From Nocardioides jishulii (GTDB lineage Bacteria; Actinomycetota; Actinomycetes; Propionibacteriales; Nocardioidaceae), in assembly GCF_006007965.1 (NCBI RefSeq), contig NZ_CP040748.1:2728001-2792000 (forward strand): 64,000 nucleotides of DNA, given 5' to 3'. Below are positions 44,811-58,153 of this stretch, piece after piece; position 1 is the stretch's first letter, and each line of letters begins with the position of its first letter. The notes under the pieces are model-generated. The model searched no databases and was not told the DNA's origin. It saw only the letters and a list, made by a program, of their open reading frames with translations. The position numbers and the translations under genes are program-made.

Positions 44811-45746
44811 TCATTCGGGCCGGCCGAGCGGGCCGATGTCCACCGACTGCACCACGTGGTCCGCGAGGATGTCCACGAGCATGAGGGTGACCATGAAGGC
44901 GCCCTCCGGCGTGTCGGCGAGAGTCGCGAGCAGCGCGTCGCCCATCGTGATGTGCAGTCCGTCGTTGAGCGGAAGGAGGCACTCCAGCACCACCGGGCCC
45001 GTGACGGTGTCACCGGGCATCACCCCGCCGAGCCACTGCCAGGACTCGAACTCCTGGACTTCTGTCGGCGCCGGAGCGCCGGGGGTGGTCGGCACGAACT
45101 CGACGCGCGCACGCAGTCGGTACTGGGTGGCCCAGTCCACGTTTCCCCTGAGGGAGACATCGGTGCCGTTGCCGACGAGGTAGAGGGTGCCACCGTCGTC
45201 CACCACCTCGAACCTGTCCGTGTGGGCGAAGGAGGCCGTGGAGACGACCGGGACCACGAAGAGCTCCGTGACCGACGTGAAGCCGTCCGCCATGAACTCC
45301 AGCTTCAGCGGGTAGCCCTGGTGGGGCTCATGGGCGCTGCGAACGAGGTAGCCGTCGAGCCGCGCCTGGTCCTCCGGGGAGAACGGCGTGCGGAAGGTGT
45401 ACGTCCCCTGGAAGTCGGACGTGACCTGCACGCCCCGCAACCAGCCCACGGGTGCCCCGGGCTCGAAGACCATCTCCTGGTCCGCCGTGGGGCCGGGCAT
45501 CGTGACGCGCATGGTGAGCTCGGCAGCCTCGACGTTGCCACGCTCCGACGTGACGTAGGCGTTCTTCAGGTCGAGGCGGAAGAACCCGTCACTCGGGTTC
45601 GCTCGGGCGAAGCCGGAGTCGCCCTTCTCGAACACGAGCTGAGGCCTGGCCAAGGAGGCCGCGAATGCCGGCGTGGCCGAGGCCACCGTGACGGCAGGAA
45701 CTGACCACACAGCAGTCCCGAGGACGGCACGACGCGAAGGAACCAT
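44811..45746 (-). CDS. Tat-exported protein of unknown function
   Basis: 311 aa from ATG 45746. The N-terminus SRRAVLGTAVW with a hydrophobic core and an AFAAS cleavage site is a twin-arginine signal peptide. The mature part is beta-rich with no lipobox, LPxTG or catalytic motif: segments such as FEKGDSGFARANPSDGFFRLDLKN, YTFRTPFSPEDQARLDGYL and HTDRFEVVDDGGTLYLVGNG. Similar Tat-leader surface proteins with an SRRAxLG start are common in Nocardioides-like genomes. Function unknown. It follows the nitrilase-family gene by 172 bp and probably has its own promoter. Confidence 0.78.
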   Translation of the reverse strand: MVPSRRAVLGTAVWSVPAVTVASATPAFAASLARPQLVFEKGDSGFARANPSDGFFRLDLKNAYVTSERGNVEAAELTMRVTMPGPTADQEMVFEPGAPVGWLRGVQVTSDFQGTYTFRTPFSPEDQARLDGYLVRSAHEPHQGYPLKLEFMADGFTSVTELFVVPVVSTASFAHTDRFEVVDDGGTLYLVGNGTDVSLRGNVDWATQYRLRARVEFVPTTPGAPAPTEVQEFESWQWLGGVMPGDTVTGPVVLECLLPLNDGLHITMGDALLATLADTPEGAFMVTLMLVDILADHVVQSVDIGPLGRPE

Positions 45747-45918
45747 AGATCCAGACACTCCACCCAAGACAAGTTGGACGAGGACCCGGACCTCGACAGA
45801 CGCTCAGAGGCTAGGTCGAACGACTCCCGGTCCGCTGGCGAACGAGCTGCTCTTTACCTTGCGGTCCACGATCTGGAACGACGAGTCTGCTGGCCGGGCC
45901 GCGGGCGGTGTCCTGCTC

Positions 45919-46722
45919 TCAGGAGCGGACCCGGGACCCCAACGACGTACGCCGCTCCGCGTGCATCGGGTGCGCGGCGCGGGTGGCGGCCATCAGGGCG
46001 GGGTCGAGGTCTGCGACGGCCAGACCGGCCTCGCGACCGAGCCGGGCGAGCGGACGTCCTTCAGGGTCGTAGACCGCGGAACCGCCCGCGAAGACCGTCC
46101 CGTCGTGGCTGCACTCCCCCGTCAGCCCGGAGAAGAGGGAGAAGATCCCGTTGTCGAGGGCACGCGCCGGGTAGTAGAGGTCGCGGCGGTGCTCACCCCC
46201 GACGAAGAAGGCGCCACTGTTGACGTAGAGGCGGGCACCGTCGACAGCGGCCGCGCAGGCATGCTCGGGGAAGGAACCGTCGTAGCAGACGGAGAGTGCC
46301 ACCTCCCACCCGTCGACCTCGATCGACGTGCCGTGCTGACCGGCCACGAACTGGCTCTGGTCCAGGTCGTCGGAGAGGTGCTGCTTGTCGTAGGGGGCGG
46401 TGACCGAGCCGTCAGGCTTCACCACGATGCTCGAGAGCGTCTTCGCCCCGCCACGGTCCAGGGGCGCTGAGAGCACCACCGTCACCCCGGAGCTCCGGGT
46501 CGTCTCCCGCAGAGGTGCGAGGAGCTCGGGCAGCCCCTCGACCGAGGGTGGGCGCGAGAAGGCCGCTGAGCAGTAGTTGGTCAGGAACGTCTCCGGCAGC
46601 ACCAACAGGCGTACGTCCTGTGCCGCGGCTTCACGGGTCAGGTCGACCGCCGCCGAGACGTTGGCCTCCGCAGAGAGGCACGCTGCGGGCGCCTGCCCAG
46701 CAGCGACCCGTAGCGTCCTCAT
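45919..46722 (-). CDS. Carbon-nitrogen hydrolase (nitrilase superfamily)
   Basis: 267 aa. The catalytic triad can be read directly: Glu44 in LVLPETFL, Lys113 in YDKQHL and Cys146 in LSVCYDGSFPE. It therefore hydrolyses an amide or nitrile C-N bond; the branch (amidase, carbamoylase, beta-ureidopropionase-like) cannot be told. It starts 20 nt after the guaB3 stop on the same strand and may be cotranscribed with guaB3. Confidence 0.88.
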   Translation of the reverse strand: MRTLRVAAGQAPAACLSAEANVSAAVDLTREAAAQDVRLLVLPETFLTNYCSAAFSRPPSVEGLPELLAPLRETTRSSGVTVVLSAPLDRGGAKTLSSIVVKPDGSVTAPYDKQHLSDDLDQSQFVAGQHGTSIEVDGWEVALSVCYDGSFPEHACAAAVDGARLYVNSGAFFVGGEHRRDLYYPARALDNGIFSLFSGLTGECSHDGTVFAGGSAVYDPEGRPLARLGREAGLAVADLDPALMAATRAAHPMHAERRTSLGSRVRS

Positions 46723-46742
46723 GCGCCCAGCCTGCCGGAGCG

Positions 46743-47849
46743 TCAGCCGACGACGACCTCGACGCGCTGGAACTCCTTGAGCTCGGTGTAGCCGGTGGTG
46801 GCCATCGAGCGCTTCAGGGCGCCGATCAGGTTCATGGTGCCGTCAGCGACGCGGGAGGGACCGAAGAGGATCTCCTCGAGCGTGCCGACCGGCTCGAACT
46901 CGACGCGCTGGCCACGCGGCAGCGCACCGTGGGTGGCCTCCGAGCCCCAGTGGAACCCGTGGCCCGGTGCGTTCGTGGCACGCGCCAGCGGGGAGCCGAC
47001 CATCACGGCGTCGGCGCCGCAGGCGATCGCCTTGGGGATGTCACCCGACCGGCCGATCGAGCCGTCGGCGATGACGTGGACGTAGCGGCCACCCGACTCG
47101 TCGAGGTAGTCGCGGCGGGCCGCGGCGACGTCGGAGACGGCCGAGGCCATCGGGACGGCAATGCCCAGCACCGAGCGGGTGGTGTGCGCGGCACCGCCAC
47201 CGAAGCCGACGAGGACGCCGGCGGCACCGGTGCGCATCAGGTGCAGCGCAGCCTGGTAGGTCGCGCAGCCACCGACGATGACCGGCACGTCGAGCTCGTA
47301 GATGAACTCCTTGAGGTTCAGCGGCTCGGCCTGGCTGGAGACGTGCTCGGCGGAGACGGTGGTGCCGCGGATGACGAACATGTCGACGCCGGCGTCGACG
47401 ACCGTCTTCGCGAACTCCTTGGTGTGCTGGGGCGACAACGAACCGGCCACGGTCACGCCCGCCTCACGCATCTGCTTGAGGCGCTCGGTGATCAGCTCGG
47501 CCTTGATCGGCTCGGTGTAGATCTCCTGCAGCCGACGCGTCGCGTCGACGCCGCGGAGGGCAGCGACCTCCTCCAGCAGGGGCATGGGGTCGGCGTACCG
47601 GGTCCAGAGCCCCTCGAGGTTGAGGACGCCCAGGCCGCCGAGGCGACCGAACTCGATCGCCGTGGCCGGGGACATCACCGAGTCCATCGGGGCGGCCAGC
47701 ACGGGGAGGTCGAAGCGGTAGGCATCGATCTGCCACGCGACGCTGACCTCCTCGGGGTCACGCGTACGACGTGACGGCACGATGGCCACGTCGTCGAAGG
47801 CGTAGGCCCGGCGGGCCCGCTTGTTCTTGCCGATCTCGATCTCGGTCAC
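46743..47849 (-). CDS. guaB3: GuaB3 family IMP dehydrogenase-like protein
   Basis: 368 aa, GTG start. IMPDH-fold barrel (RRARRAYAFDDVAIVPSRRTRDPEEVSV start, VLAAPMDSVMSPATAIEFGRLGGLGVLNLEGLW, RYVHVIADGSIGRSGDIPKAIACGADAVMVGSPLARA) but without the CBS domains. The catalytic loop reads VGFGGGAAHTTRSV: the cysteine that GuaB2 has in GPGSICTTR is missing, as in mycobacterial GuaB3. Its reaction is therefore uncertain; a role in purine balance is likely. It lies 132 bp after guaB2 with a hairpin between. Confidence 0.9.
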   Translation of the reverse strand: MTEIEIGKNKRARRAYAFDDVAIVPSRRTRDPEEVSVAWQIDAYRFDLPVLAAPMDSVMSPATAIEFGRLGGLGVLNLEGLWTRYADPMPLLEEVAALRGVDATRRLQEIYTEPIKAELITERLKQMREAGVTVAGSLSPQHTKEFAKTVVDAGVDMFVIRGTTVSAEHVSSQAEPLNLKEFIYELDVPVIVGGCATYQAALHLMRTGAAGVLVGFGGGAAHTTRSVLGIAVPMASAVSDVAAARRDYLDESGGRYVHVIADGSIGRSGDIPKAIACGADAVMVGSPLARATNAPGHGFHWGSEATHGALPRGQRVEFEPVGTLEEILFGPSRVADGTMNLIGALKRSMATTGYTELKEFQRVEVVVG

Positions 47850-47938
47850 GTGGTCACTCTCCCAGAACGTCTGCCCCGGAGCGATCCCGCTCCAGATGAA
47901 GGCTTCCCGCTGCGTCGAGCGGGAGGTGTGGATCTGTC

Positions 47939-47971
47939 GTCCAGACGCCCGGAGTCCCGGGTGCGCTGGAC
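47939..47971 (-). terminator. Imperfect hairpin between guaB2 and guaB3
   Basis: GTCCAG...CCCGG pairs with CCGGG...CTGGAC around a short loop; a second small hairpin GGAGCG/CGCTCC lies at about 47878-47893. These may attenuate guaB3 expression relative to guaB2. Confidence 0.4.
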
Positions 47972-47981
47972 GCCCGGCACG

Positions 47982-51151
<3,170 letters not shown>

Positions 51152-51154
51152 ACC

Positions 51155-51775
51155 TCAGGCGCCGAGCTGCGCCTTCTCGGCGCCCAGGGTCGTGTCCTGG
51201 CCGTGGCCGGTGTGCACCACCGTCTCGTCGGGCAGGGCGAAGAGCACCCGCCTGATCGAGTCGACGATGACGTCGGCGTCGCTGTAGGAACGGCCAGTGG
51301 CCCCCGGACCACCGTGGAACAACGTGTCGCCGGTGAAGACGACGCCGAGCTCGGGGACGTACAGGCAGACCGCGCCGGGGGCGTGCCCCGGCGTGTGCAG
51401 CACCCGTACCGTCACTCCGGCGACCGCGATCTCCTGGCCGTCGCGGAGGTCGACGTCCCACAGGTGGTCGGGGTGGACGAGCTCCCACAGCGGCTTGTCG
51501 TCGGGGTGCAGCAGGATCGGGGCGACCGTACGCTCGCGCAGCGCCGGCGCCACCCGCACGTGGTCGTCGTGGGCGTGGGTGCAGACGATGGCCCGGACGG
51601 TGCGGTCCCCCACCACCTCCATGATGGCGTCCACGGAGTGGGGGGCATCGATGACGATGACCTCGGTGTCGTCGCCGACCACCCAGATGTTGTTGTCGAC
51701 CTCGAAGGTCTCGCCGTCGAGCGAGAAGGTCCCGGAGACGACGGCGTGGTCGATGCGTGCGCTCATGGCGCTCAT
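51155..51775 (-). CDS. MBL-fold hydrolase coupled to mscR
   Basis: 206 aa. Metallo-beta-lactamase fold with THAHDDH (66-72), [23 protein letters not shown] and HTGHGQDT metal sites. The ATG overlaps the mscR stop as ATGA (51775). In mycobacteria a hydrolase of this type (Rv2260) likewise follows mscR. The likely job is cleavage of S-formylmycothiol made by MscR to formate and mycothiol, completing formaldehyde removal; this is inferred from family and coupling. Confidence 0.88.
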   Translation of the reverse strand: MSAMSARIDHAVVSGTFSLDGETFEVDNNIWVVGDDTEVIVIDAPHSVDAIMEVVGDRTVRAIVCTHAHDDHVRVAPALRERTVAPILLHPDDKPLWELVHPDHLWDVDLRDGQEIAVAGVTVRVLHTPGHAPGAVCLYVPELGVVFTGDTLFHGGPGATGRSYSDADVIVDSIRRVLFALPDETVVHTGHGQDTTLGAEKAQLGA

Positions 51776-52884
51776 CCTTCCAGCACGACGACGGAGCGCA
51801 GGACGTCACCGTGGTGCATCTTGTCGAAGGCGGCCTCGACGTCGTCGATCCCGATCTCCTCACTGACGAACGCGTCGAGGTCGAGTCGACCCTGCAGGTA
51901 GAGGTCGGTCAGCATCGGGAAGTCCCGGCTGGGCAGGCAGTCGCCGTACCAGGACGACTTCAGCGACCCACCGCGTCCGAAGACGTCGATCAGCGGCAGG
52001 TCGGGGACCTTCATGTCCGGCGTCGGGACGCCGACGAGGACGACCGTGCCGGCCAGGTCGCGGGCGTAGAAGGCCTGCTTCCAGGTCTCGGGCCGCCCCA
52101 CCGCCTCGATCACGACGTCAGCACCCTCGGCCCCGTGGTCGGAGCAGATCGCCTTGATGCCCTCGACCGCGTCGACCTCGGCGGAGTTGACGGTGTGCGT
52201 GGCACCCATCGCGAGCGCCTGCTCGAGCTTGCGGGGGTCGATGTCGACCGCGACGACCTTGGACGCGCCCGCCAGGGCCGAGCCGGCGATGGCCGCCATG
52301 CCGACACCACCACAGCCGATGACGGCGACGGTCCTGCCGCGGGTCACGTTGCCGGTGTTGATGGCGGCGCCCAGTCCGGCCATCACGCCGCACCCGAGCA
52401 GACCGACGGCTGCCGGACGGGCCGCGGGGTCGACCTTGGTGCACTGACCTGCCGCGACCAGGGTCTTCTCCGCGAAGGCACCGATGCCCAGGGCGGGCGT
52501 GAGCTCCGTGCCCGCGTGCTCGCCCTCGGCAAGGGTCATCTTCTGGGTGGCGTTGTGGGTGGCGAAGCAGTACTGCGGCTCCCCCCGCTCGCACGCCCGG
52601 CACTCGCCGCAGACCGCACGCCAGTTGAGCACCACGAAGTCGCCCGGCGCGACCTGGGTGACGCCCTCGCCGACCGCTTCGACGACGCCGGCCGCCTCGT
52701 GGCCGAGCAGGAACGGGAACTCGTCGTTGATCCCACCCTGGCGGTAGTGCAGGTCGGTGTGGCAGACCCCGCAGGCCTGCACCTTGACCACGGCCTCACC
52801 CGGACCGGGGTCGGGGACGTTGATCGTGACCACCTCGACCGGGGCGTCCTTGCTCATCGCCACCACTGCCTTGACCTGTTGCAC
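51772..52884 (-). CDS. mscR: S-(hydroxymethyl)mycothiol dehydrogenase / nitrosomycothiol reductase
   Basis: 370 aa zinc alcohol dehydrogenase oxidising the formaldehyde-mycothiol adduct and reducing S-nitrosomycothiol. GTG 52884 with GGAGGTGG upstream. Catalytic zinc [12 protein letters not shown] and GHEAAG, structural zinc [30 protein letters not shown], cofactor loop [14 protein letters not shown], and the very specific [19 protein letters not shown] and [14 protein letters not shown] found in MscR. This gene indicates that the organism makes mycothiol. Cotranscribed with the MBL hydrolase. Confidence 0.93.
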   Translation of the reverse strand: MQQVKAVVAMSKDAPVEVVTINVPDPGPGEAVVKVQACGVCHTDLHYRQGGINDEFPFLLGHEAAGVVEAVGEGVTQVAPGDFVVLNWRAVCGECRACERGEPQYCFATHNATQKMTLAEGEHAGTELTPALGIGAFAEKTLVAAGQCTKVDPAARPAAVGLLGCGVMAGLGAAINTGNVTRGRTVAVIGCGGVGMAAIAGSALAGASKVVAVDIDPRKLEQALAMGATHTVNSAEVDAVEGIKAICSDHGAEGADVVIEAVGRPETWKQAFYARDLAGTVVLVGVPTPDMKVPDLPLIDVFGRGGSLKSSWYGDCLPSRDFPMLTDLYLQGRLDLDAFVSEEIGIDDVEAAFDKMHHGDVLRSVVVLEG

Positions 52885-52983
52885 TGGGCCACCTCCGCGT
52901 ACGTCGTCCATCCGGTGCGGCGAGCCGGTCCGGCCCGCCGACGCTTTGCAGCAAACGTACGTGTCCCTCCCCCGGTACGGCCA

Positions 52984-53015
52984 ACGGCCCGCCACCCCGA
53001 GGGGTGGCGGGCCGT
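52984..53015. terminator. Terminator hairpin after groEL1
   Basis: Fifteen-bp stem ACGGCCCGCCACCCC (52984-52998) with its complement (53001-53015); the loop is only GA, so the top pairs must open. Confidence 0.8.
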
Positions 53016-53037
53016 GGAGCCGTGTGGCTGGGGGCGA

Positions 53038-54742
<1,705 letters not shown>

Positions 54743-54834
54743 AATGGCGTCCGCCCGACGGGCGGGTGCGCCGACGTGCTTCGAACGAAGCGGTGTCAGG
54801 CACACCCAACGCCGCCGGGCGGGATGCCAGTTCG

Positions 54835-55131
54835 TCAGGAAACGATGGCGAGGACGTCGCGCGCCGAGAGGATCAGGAACTCGTCACCCGCGTACTTGAC
54901 CTCGGTGCCGCCGTACTTGGAGTAGATGACCTTGTCGCCGACGGCGACGTCGACCGGGACGCGGTCGGTGCCGTTCTCGGCGAAGCGGCCGGGGCCCACG
55001 GCCACGACCTCACCCTCCTGGGGCTTCTCCTTGGCGGTGTCCGGGATGACCAGGCCGGAAGCCGTGGTCTGCTCGGCCTCGAGGGGCTTGACGACGATGC
55101 GGTCCTCGAGGGGCTTGATGTTGACCGACAC
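54835..55131 (-). CDS. groES: Co-chaperonin GroES
   Basis: 98 aa from GTG 55131, which has GGAGGT 8 nt upstream and gives the usual [23 protein letters not shown] start; an ATG eight codons earlier is unlikely. Mobile loop [18 protein letters not shown], then [33 protein letters not shown]. Caps the GroEL ring. First gene of groES-groEL1 under two CIRCE elements, so heat-shock regulation by HrcA is expected; hrcA is not in this window. Confidence 0.96.
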   Translation of the reverse strand: MSVNIKPLEDRIVVKPLEAEQTTASGLVIPDTAKEKPQEGEVVAVGPGRFAENGTDRVPVDVAVGDKVIYSKYGGTEVKYAGDEFLILSARDVLAIVS

Positions 55132-55266
55132 GATGTCGACCTCCACTTTCTGCACGTGAGTCTGTGTGTCTGGACGGGGGTGCGGGGTGGTCCGGCCAGC
55201 CGGAGACCCGCGGGGTGCCGCCGTTCTCGACCGCGCCGTCGCGGGGGTCGTGGTCGTTCACGGCTG

Positions 55267-55293
55267 CTGGCATTCTCGACATGAGAGTGCCAA
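55267..55293. promoter_or_regulatory. CIRCE element 2 (HrcA operator), degenerate copy
   Basis: CTGGCATTC - 9 nt - GAGTGCCAA. Read toward groES: TTGGCACTC-N9-GAATGCCAG. Two mismatches from consensus TTAGCACTC-N9-GAGTGCTAA. Confidence 0.75.
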
Positions 55294-55301
55294 GCCAGAC
55301 G

Positions 55302-55328
55302 TTAGCACTCCCCGTCTGTGAGTGCCAG
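55302..55328. promoter_or_regulatory. CIRCE element 1 (HrcA operator)
   Basis: TTAGCACTC - 9 nt - GAGTGCCAG, near-perfect. On the minus strand TGGCAC-N17-TAACGT runs across it, so the operator overlaps a likely groES promoter. Confidence 0.88.
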
Positions 55329-55377
55329 CACAGGAGGAGCGGAGTCCGGCGGCTGGAACATGGGGGAGGATGCACGG

Positions 55378-56562
55378 GTGGACCTCGACACCTTCACCTG
55401 GCTGCTCACCCCCGACGGCCAGCGGCTGCTGGAGCAGGCGGCGCACCTGTACGCCGACCACGAAGGCAACCCCTTGGCCGCCGCCGCGGCGGTACGCAGG
55501 GTCGAGCCCGACCCCGAGCGGGCGGCCGCCGCGCTCACGCAGGTGCAGCTGCGAGTCAAGGGCGTCGCCAAGTTCGGCGAGGACGCGTTGCGCATGTACT
55601 TCACCCCTGACGGCCTGGAGCAGGCCACCCGCAGCCGCGTCGCGGCCCACCGGGCGGCTCGACTGGCGGCCGCGCGACCGAGCTCGGTGGTCGACCTCGG
55701 CTGCGGCATCGGCGGCGACCTGGTCGCCTTCGCCCGCGCCGGACTGACGGCTGCCGGCGTCGACCTTGACCCGGTCCGCGCCCGCGTCGCCCAGGCCAAC
55801 CTCGACGCGCTCGGACTGCCCGGCGCCACGATGGTGGCCGACTCCACCTCCCTGGACCTCGACGGCTTCGGTGCCGCCTTCGCCGACCCCGCGCGCCGGG
55901 GAGCTCGCGGCCGCGTCTTCGACGAGACCGGCTGGACCCCTCCGTGGTCGTTCGTGCTGGAGCTGCTGCGGCGTACGTCCGTGGTCAAGGTCGCGCCCGG
56001 CGTCGGCCACGACCTGGTGCCCGAGGGCGTCGAGGCCGAATGGGTGAGCGACCAGGGCGAGGTGAAGGAGGCCGCGCTATGGTCGCCCGGCCTGGCGACC
56101 GTACGCCGTCGCGCGACCGTCATCTCGGGCGACGGCCTGGTCAGCCTGACCGACGAGGACGATCCCTACCAGGGCCAGGACCGCCCCGTGGTCGACCTCG
56201 CCGAGCACCTCTACGAGCCCGACGGCGCGGTGATCCGGGCAGGACTCGTGACCGCCGTGGCGGCGGGCGTCGGCGGTGGCCTGCTCGACCCCCACATCGC
56301 CTACGTCACGAGCGACCAGTCGTTCCGCTCCCCCTTCATGAAGTCGTACTACGTCATCGAGGAGCTCCCCTACCGGGAGAAGCAGCTCAAGGCGGCGCTG
56401 GTGGAGCGCAACATCGGTCCCCTCACCATCAAGAAGCGTGGCGTCGACATCGTTCCCGAGCAGCTGCGCAAGCGTCTGGGGCTCACCGGCGACGTCGAGG
56501 CGACCATCGTGCTGACCCGCGTCGGCGGGGTCGGCCGCGTGCTTCACGTACGCCCGTTCTGA
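55378..56562 (+). CDS. Class I SAM-dependent methyltransferase with THUMP-like domain
   Basis: 394 aa from GTG 55378, preferred because GGGGGAGGA lies 7 nt upstream; an ATG at 55360 has no site. N-terminal helical part (1-95), SAM-binding VVDLGCGIGGDLVAFARAG, acidic loop AGVDLDPVRA, and ADPARRGARGRVFDETGWTPPW as a motif-IV region. The C-terminus (SDQSFRSPFMKSYYVIEELPYREKQLKAALVERNIGPLTIKKRGVDIVPEQLRKRLG) matches the THUMP-like domain that follows such methyltransferases. Probably RNA-directed. Its 5' region overlaps the groES CIRCE region, so heat shock could affect it. Confidence 0.85.
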   Translation: MDLDTFTWLLTPDGQRLLEQAAHLYADHEGNPLAAAAAVRRVEPDPERAAAALTQVQLRVKGVAKFGEDALRMYFTPDGLEQATRSRVAAHRAARLAAARPSSVVDLGCGIGGDLVAFARAGLTAAGVDLDPVRARVAQANLDALGLPGATMVADSTSLDLDGFGAAFADPARRGARGRVFDETGWTPPWSFVLELLRRTSVVKVAPGVGHDLVPEGVEAEWVSDQGEVKEAALWSPGLATVRRRATVISGDGLVSLTDEDDPYQGQDRPVVDLAEHLYEPDGAVIRAGLVTAVAAGVGGGLLDPHIAYVTSDQSFRSPFMKSYYVIEELPYREKQLKAALVERNIGPLTIKKRGVDIVPEQLRKRLGLTGDVEATIVLTRVGGVGRVLHVRPF

Positions 56563-56601
56563 CCCTCCCGCCCTCCCGACGTCTCGTACGTCCGGCCGCG
56601 C

Positions 56602-56622
56602 CGGCGCCACTGACCGGCGCCG
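56602..56622. terminator. Small hairpin after the methyltransferase gene
   Basis: CGGCGCC (56602-56608) pairs with GGCGCCG (56616-56622). CACTGAC occurs three times between 56607 and 56646. Confidence 0.4.
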
Positions 56623-56667
56623 ACGCGCACTGACGAGCACACTGACCGGCCGCCCAACATTATTTAC

Positions 56668-56697
56668 TGGACATTAGTGTGCGACGCACACTAATGT
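56668..56697 (+). promoter_or_regulatory. padR promoter with overlapping 13+1+13 palindromic operator
   Basis: TGGACA (56668-56673), 18-bp spacer, TAATGT (56692-56697), ending 7 nt before the padR ATG. A perfect inverted repeat fills this interval: ACATTAGTGTGCG (56671-56683), A, and the complementary CGCACACTAATGT (56685-56697). It spans -35 to -10, the expected place for autorepression by PadR. Confidence 0.85.
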
Positions 56698-56704
56698 CGC
56701 CGCC

Positions 56705-57028
56705 ATGAACGATGACGTCCTCGCCAGCCACCTCCAGGAGCTGCGCCGCGGCACCGTGGTGATGGCGGCGCTGGCCACCCTCACGCGCCCCACCTACGGC
56801 TACGCACTGCTGGAGGAGCTCGCCGCAGCCGGCTTCGCCGTCGACGGCAACACCCTCTACCCCCTGCTGCGGCGCCTGGAGAAGCAGGGCCTGCTGACCA
56901 GCGAGTGGAACACCGAGGAGTCCAGGCCCCGCAAGTTCTACCGCTGCACCCCCGAGGGCGAAGCCCTCCTGACGGCCCTGCTCGACGAGTGGCAGAGCCT
57001 GCACACGTCCATCGAGAGACTCAGGTGA
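56705..57028 (+). CDS. PadR-family transcriptional regulator
   Basis: 107 aa winged-helix repressor. HTH region LRRGTVVMAALATLTRPTYGYALLEEL with the PadR-specific Y-G-Y-x-L, wing GNTLYPLLRRLEKQGLLTSEWN and SRPRKFYRCTPEGEALL, short C-terminal dimer helix. No ribosome site; promoter spacing suggests a leaderless mRNA. It is followed 4 bp later by a HAAS-domain membrane protein, a pairing seen widely, and probably represses both genes through the palindrome at its promoter. Confidence 0.93.
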   Translation: MNDDVLASHLQELRRGTVVMAALATLTRPTYGYALLEELAAAGFAVDGNTLYPLLRRLEKQGLLTSEWNTEESRPRKFYRCTPEGEALLTALLDEWQSLHTSIERLR

Positions 57029-57032
57029 CGAG

Positions 57033-58028
57033 ATGACTGCCACGAAGCCCACCCTGACCGACCGCTACGTGCACGCCGCGACCCGGCGACTGGGCGAGGA
57101 CCAGCGCGACGACGTCGCCCTGGAGCTGCGAGCCGGGATCGCCGACCGCGTCGAGGCACTGCGCGCGGAGAACCCGATCCTCGACGAGGAGTCCGCGGAG
57201 CACGCAGCGCTCGTTGAGCTCGGCGACCCCGACGCGCTCTCCGCCTCGTACGCCGGCACTCCCCAGCAACTCATCGGCCCGGAGCTCTTCCCCGCGTGGT
57301 CCCGCGTGATGCGCGCCGTCCTGGTGACCGTGGTCCCGATCGTCACCGTCATCCTGATGGCGATCGACGCCTTCGCCGGCGAGAGCATCGGCAGCATCGC
57401 CGGGCACGGCGCGTGGATGGCGGTGGCCCTGGTGGTCCACATCAGCTTCTGGATCACCCTGAGCTTCGTGGTCGTCGAGCGGAGCAGCGAGGGCGGCCTC
57501 ACCCAGGAGAGCCTGGGGATCACACCCTGGAAGCCTGAGTCACTGCCCGAGCCTCCACTGGGGCCGCGCGGCTCACTCGGCGAGACCCTCACCAACATCG
57601 CCTGGCTGGCGATCCTCGGCATCTTGCTCATCTGGCAGCAGGTCGCGCCCACGGTCCGCATCGACGGCGAGCGCCTCCCCGTCATCGATCCCGACCTGTG
57701 GTCGTTCTGGATGCCGCTGGTGCTGGTGACCCTGGCGTGCGAGATCGCGTTCGAGGCAGCGAAGTACCGGGCGGGTGCCGGGTGGACGCCCGGCTTCGCC
57801 GCGCTCAACACCGTGACCGGTCTGCTCTTTGCCGCCCCGATCGCATGGTTGGCGAGCCAGGACCGCCTGCTCAACCCGGCGCTCGTGCAGGCACTGACCG
57901 AGGAGGGAGTCACGTTCGACGCCTCGATCGTGCATGCGGCGATCCTCGCGGCCGCCCTCGGGATCTGGATCTGGGACACGATCGACGGCTGGCGCAAGGT
58001 CGGGCGCGCCGGAGGCTTGCCGGCCTGA
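57033..58028 (+). CDS. HAAS-domain (PadR-associated) membrane protein
   Basis: 331 aa. N-terminal alpha-helical domain (about 1-85: DRYVHAATRRLGEDQRDDVALELRAGIADRVEAL ... HAALVELGDPDALSASYAG) is the HAAS/permease-prefix-type domain that accompanies PadR regulators. Seven or so helices follow (first VMRAVLVTVVPIVTVILMAIDAF). No transporter motif. It starts 4 bp after padR, so it is cotranscribed. Probably a sensor or modulator for the PadR circuit; mechanism unknown. Confidence 0.8.
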   Translation: MTATKPTLTDRYVHAATRRLGEDQRDDVALELRAGIADRVEALRAENPILDEESAEHAALVELGDPDALSASYAGTPQQLIGPELFPAWSRVMRAVLVTVVPIVTVILMAIDAFAGESIGSIAGHGAWMAVALVVHISFWITLSFVVVERSSEGGLTQESLGITPWKPESLPEPPLGPRGSLGETLTNIAWLAILGILLIWQQVAPTVRIDGERLPVIDPDLWSFWMPLVLVTLACEIAFEAAKYRAGAGWTPGFAALNTVTGLLFAAPIAWLASQDRLLNPALVQALTEEGVTFDASIVHAAILAAALGIWIWDTIDGWRKVGRAGGLPA

Positions 58029-58055
58029 CGCGCGAACGCCCCGGGCGTACGCAGC

Positions 58056-58090
58056 ACGAGACCCCCACGGTGTGACCGTGGGGGTCTCGT
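58056..58090. terminator. Bidirectional terminator hairpin
   Basis: Perfect 15-bp stem ACGAGACCCCCACGG (58056-58070) with its complement (58076-58090), 5-nt loop. Confidence 0.85.
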
Positions 58091-58153
58091 CGTCTGCGAG
58101 CCTGCTCCCGGGGTGGTCGGCCCGTCTTCACGGGCCGACCATTCCCGGGTGCG

